Assembly (NCBI GenBank): GCA_016866585.1
Contig: VGMB01000060.1
Span: forward strand, 1 to 8,224
Length of the DNA: 8,224 nucleotides
From: Chlamydiota bacterium
GTDB taxonomy: Bacteria > Chlamydiota > Chlamydiia > Chlamydiales > Rhabdochlamydiaceae
Reading direction: 5' to 3'
Shown here: positions 1 through 5,760 of the stretch, one piece after another
Layout of the letters: each line of letters begins with the position of its first letter
Numbering within the stretch: the first letter of the stretch is position 1
The notes under the pieces: model-generated
What the model saw: the letters and a program-made list of their open reading frames with translations, nothing else
Told to the model about the DNA's origin: nothing
Database searches by the model: none
Translations under genes and position numbers: made by a program

Positions 1-498
1 TTCGTCGATAATAGGATGGATTGAGTTTTCATCGTGGTAGTGCACATGAGGATCGTCTAGACTATAATCAGAGGGGACTTCTAAAAAATGCTTCTCCGTA
101 TAGATCATTTTTTGGTTAAATACTCTAAGGATATCAAGGCCTGAAGCAAGAATCTCTTCTTCATTCAAACTGAGAATAGTTTCTCTCCTTGTTTTTCTAG
201 GATCTGGATTTTCATATTTAGCTCTTGCTACCGCTACACTTGTTCCAAATTCAAAGAGCTTTTCAAATAGTTCTAGGTCTTTGATACGCATTAGCTCTTC
301 CGTCGAAGCATGGTGAATTACTGCGTTTGTTTCATATACAGAAAAACTAAGACCGAGCACCCTTGCTGAAAGGGCTGCAATCTTTGTTGTGTTGTCGATC
401 TCTTTATGTGCTAGATCTTCTGCACTATTGAGGACACGAAGTGCACCTCGTAGGATGTTTACGCTGTGCAAAATTATCTCTAGAGAAGATGTTGTCAT
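1..498 (-). CDS. Partial hypothetical protein (N-terminal 166 residues), possible effector paralogue
   Basis: The minus-strand frame is open from an ATG at 498-496 to the left edge, giving 166 residues (starting MTTSSLEIILHSV) with no stop, so the C-terminus lies outside the window. AAGAGG at 505-510 (minus sense) sits 6 nt upstream of this ATG and decides the start; the ATG at 502-500 is out of frame and soon meets a stop. I do not recognise the family. It is mostly helical in character, with no signal peptide and no clear membrane segment. It diverges from the tandem U-box-like gene with 70 bp between start codons. Its first ~100 residues show a loose resemblance in helix pattern to residues ~30-100 of that neighbour (charged NT/ENK turn, then Ala/Ser/Val-rich helices, then a Leu/Phe/Glu helix), so the two may be diverged paralogues. 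That relation was judged by eye and is weak. The missing C-terminal part could hold a U-box-like module, but this cannot be seen here. Confidence 0.8.
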   Translation of the reverse strand, partial: MTTSSLEIILHSVNILRGALRVLNSAEDLAHKEIDNTTKIAALSARVLGLSFSVYETNAVIHHASTEELMRIKDLELFEKLFEFGTSVAVARAKYENPDPRKTRRETILSLNEEEILASGLDILRVFNQKMIYTEKHFLEVPSDYSLDDPHVHYHDENSIHPIIDE

Positions 499-508
499 AC
501 ATTACCTC

Positions 509-538
509 TTGATTTTTTTGCCTTCAGGAGCCTATCTT
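509..538 (+). promoter_or_regulatory. Candidate promoter for the tandem U-box-like gene
   Basis: TTGATT (509-514) and TATCTT (533-538) are separated by 18 nt and match the housekeeping -35/-10 consensus at 4 of 6 positions each. Initiation near 545 would leave a leader of about 24 nt that still contains the AGAGG ribosome-binding site (558-562). The elements are mediocre and AT-rich DNA yields such matches by chance. Confidence 0.3.
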
Positions 539-568
539 AACACGATCTTAAAAATCTAGAGGTTTTTT

Positions 569-2002
569 ATGGCGCTTTCAGTTTTTAGTTATTTGGGTGG
601 TGGGTTGTACTACACATGCGTTTACACTTATAAAATATACACATGTTACAATATAGCCTGTAGAGGTAGGGAATTATATGATGCAACACAGGCTGCTTCA
701 CCAGAGAATAAAGTGGGACAAGTAGCGTTTGCGACTCTTAATGTGGCCTCTGCTGCATCACAGGTAGCTGATATCGTTACAGATTTCGTTGCACCTCCTG
801 GAGCTAGGTTGTTTGTCAAAGGAACTGTTACCCTGCTTGAATCTGCACGAATAATTACTGAAATATCCACTAGAAAACAAGTTTTTTTAGAAGAAGGACT
901 TGGTGTTGGCGTCATAACAGTATATAGAGTTATTGAGGTGTCAAAATTGTATTTTAATTTCGCTCAGATACCATTGAAAGAGACACAAATTATTATGGAC
1001 ACGGCGTTGTTTGTTGCAGGTGTTGGCGGTCTGACCTGTGATGTATTAAAGATGATTAATAAAGCGAACTCCGTAGAAAATATGCAGGCTCACGAGATTA
1101 TTAAATATGTGAAAAAATTAGGAATCGATGAAACAAAGTTTGATAGGGCTCTTCGCTCCATGGAACTGCGAGCAGCTATTGTAAGGGATCCCGTACTCAG
1201 AGAATTCATGATAACATGTAAAAGTATGCTATGCCATACGCATCAGTATAGTGATGTGAAAGTGAAAAACAAGATTCTGATGATCCTACAGCTTCTGCAA
1301 ATAACGGACCCCTATGATAACGAGGCTTGTCGTCAAATTATAAATATTCCGAAAGTATCAGAATTTGCATACTTTCCATTCTCAAAGACCTTATGTCCAC
1401 GTGTGCCCCTGTGCTCAATAGATGGCAGCCCCATCCGAAACGTTTTGGTCATTAAGGGGACTGAAAATCAAGATTATCCTGTGTATTATGATCGCTATTC
1501 GATACAACAGTGGTTTGCCACTCAGACAAAAAAACCTCCGCTATGGCCTACCGATATCCCTTTTTCTTCAGAAAATCTTGTTGAATGTGAAGTCATACAA
1601 CAAAAGATAGATAAAACTATGGAAATGATGATATCCATGATACAACTTGTAGAAGAAGAGGACATGTATAATAAACAAATACTTCCAATACAAAATGCAG
1701 CAGCATACTACGATATGTTTTTGATCCCTGCGATGTGGAGAGATGGATTGCCTTGGTTTACATGTGCTATTGAAAAAAAACCTATTCGTTTTGTTTGTAA
1801 ATTAAACGGAGTTAAAGGTGTTTATTACGAGAAGTCTTCTGTGCTTTCATGGCTTACGACTTATCCAAATAAAAGGCCTGAGGGGTGGCCTTCCAATGTG
1901 CCTTATAATCGTGATAGTATTGAAGATGCTCAAGAGGAACAAATCCTAACGAGCACCTTATTATGTCAAATGTTTAATGAAATTAAGGCAGATGTGAGCT
2001 AG
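569..2002 (+). CDS. Tandem U-box-like domain protein, putative secreted effector
   Basis: The gene encodes 477 residues. The ATG at 569 is preceded by AGAGG (558-562) at 6-nt spacing. Residues ~45-155 are Ala/Val/Leu-rich helices, partly hydrophobic (about 105-120 and 140-160), and could associate with membranes. Residues ~165-260 look like an alpha-helical linker. The C-terminal half contains two related modules at ~280-345 and ~397-460. Both show C-x-I-x3-P-I-R-x-V, then V-Y-Y-(D/E)-(R/K)-x-S-(I/V)-x2-W-(F/L)-x-T, then P-x2-W-P-(T/S)-(D/N)-(I/V)-P. This follows the U-box plan (DPI/PV core, Y-[DE]-R-x-x-I-x-x-W-L helix, late Pro/Asn loop), so an E2-binding, ubiquitin-ligase-like role in the host is plausible. 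U-boxes bind no zinc, so the lack of Cys/His ligands is expected. The modules are degenerate and activity is unproven. The gene converges on an LRR gene across a shared terminator. Residues 1-30 are rich in Tyr/Cys and lack a Sec signal. Confidence 0.85.
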   Translation: MALSVFSYLGGGLYYTCVYTYKIYTCYNIACRGRELYDATQAASPENKVGQVAFATLNVASAASQVADIVTDFVAPPGARLFVKGTVTLLESARIITEISTRKQVFLEEGLGVGVITVYRVIEVSKLYFNFAQIPLKETQIIMDTALFVAGVGGLTCDVLKMINKANSVENMQAHEIIKYVKKLGIDETKFDRALRSMELRAAIVRDPVLREFMITCKSMLCHTHQYSDVKVKNKILMILQLLQITDPYDNEACRQIINIPKVSEFAYFPFSKTLCPRVPLCSIDGSPIRNVLVIKGTENQDYPVYYDRYSIQQWFATQTKKPPLWPTDIPFSSENLVECEVIQQKIDKTMEMMISMIQLVEEEDMYNKQILPIQNAAAYYDMFLIPAMWRDGLPWFTCAIEKKPIRFVCKLNGVKGVYYEKSSVLSWLTTYPNKRPEGWPSNVPYNRDSIEDAQEEQILTSTLLCQMFNEIKADVS

Positions 2003-2015
2003 GCTTTTTTCAGAG

Positions 2016-2052
2016 AAAAAGGCTTTACCTGTAAAACATGTAGAGCCTTTTT
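2016..2052. terminator. Bidirectional intrinsic terminator
   Basis: The arms 2016-2028 (AAAAAGGCTTTAC) and 2040-2052 (GTAGAGCCTTTTT) form a 13-bp stem with one G-T pair around an 11-nt loop. The 5' arm begins with five A and the 3' arm ends with five T, so transcripts of either strand end in a U-tract. It lies 13 bp after the plus-strand stop (2002) and 6 bp beyond the minus-strand stop (2059), exactly where two convergent genes would share a terminator. Confidence 0.85.
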
Positions 2053-2058
2053 CGTTAT

Positions 2059-3114
2059 TTATATTTTTTGGGTTACTATAAAGTTCACTTTGTTTTTATA
2101 GGTGTAATTATAGAATTCTTGATCGAGGATCTTACTATCGACTCTGATTGAGAAAGAAGCTGAATCTTGAAGATAAATGGGTTTTAGGGATGATGATGAG
2201 ATGTGTACTCGACATCCATCCGGCACTTCTAATACGCTCATAGGTAGGATTAAATCTCTGTTATAGAGCATAGAAATAACCTCTAATTTTTTAATCTTAA
2301 ATAATCCCTCAGGTAGCTGCTTTAGTTTGTTTCTATTTAAATACAAGATTTCTAGATGAGTTAAATTTTCTATGTTAGAGGGGATCGCTTCTAAATTGTT
2401 TTCTGTAAGATCTAATTCTTTTAGTTTAGCAATAATCTGACTACATTCAAAAAGATTAGGTGGAAGAGAATCAAGTCCAAGGCAAGATAAATTAAGAGTT
2501 GATGCTGTAGGATTTGTTATAAACTCTGATATCCTTATTTCTGCGGTTTTTCGATTCTCATCAATCCCTGCCCACATTGTCAACTCATGCATAAATATTG
2601 TCAGCTCCTGACAGTGCAATAAAAGGGGTGTGTATTTAGGGATGGACAGGAGATCTGAAAGTGGATAGTACCTAGACTTGTCTTCAATAGGAATATAATA
2701 GTTTATAAAATCCCATGCGAGTTGCGGTAGTGTCGGAACGATTGGTTTTTCATCATATTCAAAAATAGCATCCTTAAGGATTGGATCATTATGGCAAGCT
2801 TGTCTAACCAACGCGCTATAACCTTTCAGGACAACATATTTTTCTACTGCAGGAAATGAGGCTAATGATTGTACAGCAAAAGTATTTATAGCTTTTTGTA
2901 GATTTTCTCTTGATGTTATTTGTTCTGCACATCGCTTGTTTAGAGGTAGTGTCACTGTTTCATTGGGAATTGTTGCTAAAATCAATGTGATTTTGTCTTG
3001 TACTTCTAGAGGTAATTTTTCAAAATTATCTCTACATTCCTTTTCGGATGAAAAATATACGTTTGCTATACAGTCCCCTAACTGCCTATAGACATTAGCT
3101 GATAAAACGCTCAT
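2059..3114 (-). CDS. LRR protein, IpaH/SspH-like recognition half without NEL domain
   Basis: This is a 351-residue protein when started at the ATG at 3114-3112. That ATG has AAGGAG (3121-3126) 6 nt upstream; an in-frame ATG at 3156 adds 14 residues but has no good ribosome-binding site. Residues ~1-175 are helical and unrecognised. A W-A-G motif at ~181 begins the helical cap (pattern N-x-K-x-A-x-x-R-I-x-E-F) that precedes the repeats in IpaH-type proteins. The LRRs span ~205-290, with only about three repeats of the L-x-x-L-x-L-x-x-N-x-L-x-x-L-P type. A C-cap like that of IpaH proteins (LP-x-S-V-L ... C-R-V-H-I) lies at ~290-306. A short unrelated tail of ~45 residues ends the protein where a NEL catalytic domain would begin. 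The neighbouring divergent gene at 3490 shares cap, LRR and C-cap but keeps NEL. This may be a truncated paralogue, an inhibitor or adaptor, or an independent effector. No transmembrane segment is seen. Confidence 0.85.
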   Translation of the reverse strand: MSVLSANVYRQLGDCIANVYFSSEKECRDNFEKLPLEVQDKITLILATIPNETVTLPLNKRCAEQITSRENLQKAINTFAVQSLASFPAVEKYVVLKGYSALVRQACHNDPILKDAIFEYDEKPIVPTLPQLAWDFINYYIPIEDKSRYYPLSDLLSIPKYTPLLLHCQELTIFMHELTMWAGIDENRKTAEIRISEFITNPTASTLNLSCLGLDSLPPNLFECSQIIAKLKELDLTENNLEAIPSNIENLTHLEILYLNRNKLKQLPEGLFKIKKLEVISMLYNRDLILPMSVLEVPDGCRVHISSSSLKPIYLQDSASFSIRVDSKILDQEFYNYTYKNKVNFIVTQKI

Positions 3115-3120
3115 GCTGGT

Positions 3121-3126
3121 CTCCTT
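3121..3126 (-). promoter_or_regulatory. Ribosome-binding site that sets the LRR gene start
   Basis: On the minus strand this reads AAGGAG, 6 nt before the ATG at 3114-3112. The upstream in-frame ATG at 3156-3154 has only AT-rich or CTCGAG-type sequence in front of it, so the shorter protein is preferred. Confidence 0.75.
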
Positions 3127-3489
3127 ACTTAAGATTGTTTTTTTTACCATCGACATCTCGAGACATCTTTACAGATTCTTAACTTAAGTTGGTGTTTAAA
3201 TCTATAGAAATTTCAGAGTTTTAAGCATCCCGATTTGAGCTATCTTGATAAACAGAAGCGTTAAAAGAGAAAATCTCCACACCTTTTTTGCTTCAATTAA
3301 CAGATCCATAGGTCAGGAAAAAACAACTTCCCTCTGCTTGTTTTTTTAAATTTAATATTATTTGAAATTATTTTTTAGGATTAATTTTGTCTTAATTTTT
3401 TGAGTTTTTATTTTATTTTTAATTTAAATTGGATTTTTAGAATTTAGGGAGTAAATTAAAGAATGTAAAATAGTATAGGGGAGATTAAG
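3127..3489. other. Intergenic region between divergent LRR genes, with a very AT-rich core
   Basis: No gene is seen. The stretch 3341-3430 contains only 7 G or C in 90 bases by my count and is made of T- and A-runs, while the flanking 3190-3340 is ordinary for the window. Such DNA is flexible or curved and typical of upstream promoter elements or of silencing by nucleoid proteins. No -35/-10 pair stands out. TAAAAT at 3466-3471 is a possible -10 for the gene at 3490, but it would leave almost no leader before the ribosome-binding site. A 10-bp palindrome AACTTAAGTT is at 3181-3190. Confidence 0.5.
3478..3483 (+). promoter_or_regulatory. Ribosome-binding site supporting a GTG start
   Basis: GGGGAG lies 6 nt upstream of the GTG at 3490. 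The next in-frame ATG (3499) would have a 15-nt spacing, which is too long, so GTG is the preferred initiation codon of the LRR-NEL gene. Confidence 0.7.
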
Positions 3490-5445
3490 GTGAGTTTCAT
3501 GCAGAATATACAAGGCTTAACAAAGGCATATGAGAAACTTGCAGTAGGAGCATGCAGCCTAGAGGAGGCAATAAGCCATTTAAATCCGGAGCTAAGTGCT
3601 AGGATCGAAAATATTGTAGAACGGTTTATGGGTTCCGCTATACCGTTAAGAATGCACTATCAGGAGGCTATAAGGAGTATTGCTTTGGATTTTTATAGGT
3701 CTTCAAGGGAGTCTCTTCAAGATAGAATACATCAAGTCTTTAGCCAATCATATGGTGAATCTTTCGTGGCGGATCCATGCTGGGGACGCGATCATATTCA
3801 GGATCCAGACAAAACGGAATCTATGCTTAATGCTTTGGAATTGACAGCCTTGAATGATGAATTGGAAAGATGGGCAGGCAATTGCCCTAATAGTATCGAA
3901 GCTAAGACAAGGATTGAAGAATTTATTAATATATCAGACCAAAAAAATTTGAATTTTTTTAATCTGGAACTAGAATCACTACCTGATATTTTTCGATACT
4001 CACAATTTAATACTCGACTAATTGAATTAGGTTTTTTATATAACAAACCAAAATCCTTACCCGATCTAGCAGGGCTTACCTGTTTGACTACATTAGGTTT
4101 GTCTCATAACCAACTCCCATCATTACCACATCTAAATGGGCTTACCTCTTTGATTAATTTGCATTTACAGCATAACAATCTCCAATCATTACCAGATCTA
4201 ACGGGATTGGTTTCTTTACGTGAGTTGGATGTATTTTTCAACCAACTCCAATCACTGCCTGAATCAATAGGAAATCTTACTAGATTGACTTATTTGAATG
4301 CATCTCATAACAAGCTGCAATCAATACCAGAATCTACTAGTAATCTTAGAAGTTTGAAAAGATTGGACTTATTTGAAAATCAGCTGCAATCAATACCAGA
4401 ATCTATAGAGAATTGCACAAAATTAACATTTTTACAGCTTTCAAATATGCCTAATCTATACTTTTTACCAAATTCGATTTTACGTTTATCCTCTCATTGC
4501 AGTGTTTTTATAGAAAGAACTGCTCTTTCTTTTCAAGTGCTAGATAGATTACAAAGAGCAACCAGTCAAGAAGGATATGCAGGACCTAGATTCTTTTTTT
4601 CTATCCAAGACAATAACCGTTTGCAACAGCAGTTAACTTTAGGGATGGCTCTTAGATATTTATTTACTAAGGCTAAAATGGAAGGTTTTACAGCTTTTGA
4701 ATCAACCTACCCTAATATCAGTCAGTATGTAAGTGAAAATAACAAAACAGATTCATTGAGAAGTTGGTTATCAAGGCTTGCTCTCATGCAGCCGAATAAA
4801 AGGGAGGGGAAAGAGGGGCTTTTTAGACAGATCATTTCTTACTTATATATTGCAGAAAGAGATGAAAATTTTAGACATGATTTCTTTGCCATCATTCATG
4901 GAGCCGGAGTAACATGTGGGGATCGTGTAGCCCTTTCAGTTCTCTATATTGGAATAAAACACAGGATGGCAACTATTGATAAAAGCAAACTTTCAGAATA
5001 TGCACAGTTTTTGATCCATGGTCCATGGATGCTAGATCAAATAGAAGGTATTGCTAGAGCTAAAGTTGAAACCTTAAGATTTGTGGATGAGATCGAAGTC
5101 TATCTTGGGTTTCCTGTAAAGTTACGAGAAAGGCTTAATTTGCAGATCGATGTGGAAAACATGCTCTACTTTGCATGTAGCGGAATAAATCAGTCTGATT
5201 TAGATAACGCAGCATCTTTTATTGAAACTCAGATACCAACGCTTGAGGCTAAAGCTAGTATCTTAGTATATAGAGATGATTGGATAGAGGCTCTAAGACA
5301 AAGCTGTCCAGAAGAAATCAAGTCTATTGAAAAACACAGAGATGAACGACTGGAATCTTCTGATGGCAGTGATATTGAATTGCAAAACATCCAAAAAGAC
5401 TATCTAAATAACCTTGTCGATTTAACTAAGAGATTCATAAGATAA
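3490..5445 (+). CDS. LRR-NEL E3 ubiquitin ligase, IpaH/SspH/SlrP-type effector
   Basis: The gene encodes 651 residues. Residues ~1-110 are a helical N-terminus where a type III secretion signal would lie; there is no Sec signal. A helical cap starts with W128-A-G and A-K-T-R-I-E-E-F. The LRRs (~155-330) have repeat asparagines at 185, 207, 229, 251, 274 and 297, a 22-23-residue period, and the core L-x-S-(L/I)-P. The C-cap (LPNSIL ... C337-S-V-F-I, then ALSFQVLDRLQR and GPRFFFSI near 365-372) matches IpaH9.8-type proteins closely. The NEL domain (~375-651) carries the CxD signature C476-G-D478-R-V-A-L and the strongly conserved block A-K-V-x-T-L-x-F-V-D-E-I-E-V-Y-L at ~524-539. In characterised NEL enzymes this cysteine accepts ubiquitin from E2 and the LRR selects host substrates and restrains activity. 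All key residues seen here are intact, so an active host-directed ligase is likely. The substrate is unknown. The start is GTG with GGGGAG 6 nt upstream. Confidence 0.95.
   Translation: MSFMQNIQGLTKAYEKLAVGACSLEEAISHLNPELSARIENIVERFMGSAIPLRMHYQEAIRSIALDFYRSSRESLQDRIHQVFSQSYGESFVADPCWGRDHIQDPDKTESMLNALELTALNDELERWAGNCPNSIEAKTRIEEFINISDQKNLNFFNLELESLPDIFRYSQFNTRLIELGFLYNKPKSLPDLAGLTCLTTLGLSHNQLPSLPHLNGLTSLINLHLQHNNLQSLPDLTGLVSLRELDVFFNQLQSLPESIGNLTRLTYLNASHNKLQSIPESTSNLRSLKRLDLFENQLQSIPESIENCTKLTFLQLSNMPNLYFLPNSILRLSSHCSVFIERTALSFQVLDRLQRATSQEGYAGPRFFFSIQDNNRLQQQLTLGMALRYLFTKAKMEGFTAFESTYPNISQYVSENNKTDSLRSWLSRLALMQPNKREGKEGLFRQIISYLYIAERDENFRHDFFAIIHGAGVTCGDRVALSVLYIGIKHRMATIDKSKLSEYAQFLIHGPWMLDQIEGIARAKVETLRFVDEIEVYLGFPVKLRERLNLQIDVENMLYFACSGINQSDLDNAASFIETQIPTLEAKASILVYRDDWIEALRQSCPEEIKSIEKHRDERLESSDGSDIELQNIQKDYLNNLVDLTKRFIR
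4313..4405 (+). repeat. Exact 24-bp direct repeat inside the LRR coding region
   Basis: The segment 4313-4336 recurs identically at 4382-4405, a period of 69 bp, which is 23 codons or one LRR unit. It encodes the L-Q-S-I-P-E-S face of two adjacent repeats. Neighbouring units (from about 4245 and 4175) are similar but not identical. This suggests recent duplication or gene conversion of LRR units. Confidence 0.75.
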
Positions 5446-5488
5446 CAAAAAGCTACCACTTCTGCAGGAAGCAAAAGACTTAAGAGCT

Positions 5489-5701
5489 TTATCTTGGGCG
5501 ATCTAAAACCCGGTTTTTAAGGACCGGGATATAAGCCTCTGATTGATCTAAATCATCTAGTTCCACTTTTGAGAGCAGGCTAAGACAATGTTCTCTAAAA
5601 AAAATGTCATGATGTTTTAGTTCTCGGAATACATAGCCTGGGTATCCAATCTCTAATAGACCGTGCTACACAAAGAGTGAGGCTAAGAGTAGATGTTCCA
5701 T
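5489..5701 (-). pseudogene. Possible decayed coding remnant with an in-frame stop
   Basis: On the minus strand an ATG at 5701-5699 starts a frame of 70 codons ending in TAA at 5491-5489, interrupted by TAG at 5668-5666 (codon 12). The 58 codons after the TAG read like protein (GYPGYVFREL, DDLDQSEAYIP, VLKNRVLDRP), with balanced composition and no further stops. I cannot assign a family. It lies downstream of the LysR gene in the same orientation and could be the residue of a gene once co-transcribed with it, or the tail of an unrelated deleted gene. A chance open stretch is the main alternative. Confidence 0.35.
5509..5528 (-). terminator. Candidate terminator hairpin for minus-strand transcripts
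   Basis: CCCGGT (5509-5514) and ACCGGG (5523-5528) pair perfectly around an 8-nt loop. On the plus strand the hairpin is preceded by AAAA and followed by ATATAAG, so only the minus-strand transcript gets a short U-run (four T). It is 232 bp past the LysR stop codon and lies inside the possible remnant frame, so it may be an accident of coding sequence. Confidence 0.3.
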
Positions 5702-5760
5702 AACTGGGAGAAGCTTTCTGTTTTAGCTCAGGAATTATTCACATGATGTGTCGAAGTACA

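Larger units (their letters stand above)
5446..5760. other. Intergenic region between LRR-NEL and LysR genes
   Basis: No intact gene. It holds the possible remnant frame and the GC-rich hairpin listed separately. Just after the LRR-NEL stop, AAAGCT (5449-5454) could pair with AGCTTT (5485-5490) across 30 nt containing a small CTTCT/GGAAG hairpin, but no T-run follows, so I see no convincing terminator for the LRR-NEL gene. Confidence 0.5.

Noticed and set aside
646..915. Minus-strand open frame inside the tandem U-box-like gene
   Set aside because: Shadow of the coding frame on the other strand; no start signal and biased composition.
3115..3156. Upstream in-frame ATG at 3156 for the minus-strand LRR gene
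   Set aside because: It lacks a ribosome-binding site, while the ATG at 3114 has AAGGAG at ideal spacing.
3181..3190. Palindrome AACTTAAGTT as an operator, with an ACTTAAG copy at 3127-3133
   Set aside because: Short, AT-rich and with no positional logic; ACTTAAG-like strings also occur elsewhere in the window (near 5478), so chance is likely.
3798..4046. Minus-strand open frame inside the LRR-NEL gene
   Set aside because: Antisense shadow with no ribosome-binding site and Ser-rich composition.
2059..5445. F-box in the N-termini of the two LRR proteins (L-P-L-E-V-x-x-K-I and L-N-P-E-L-x-x-R-I)
   Set aside because: Only one short motif fits and the rest of an F-box is not visible; IpaH-type homology explains the proteins better.
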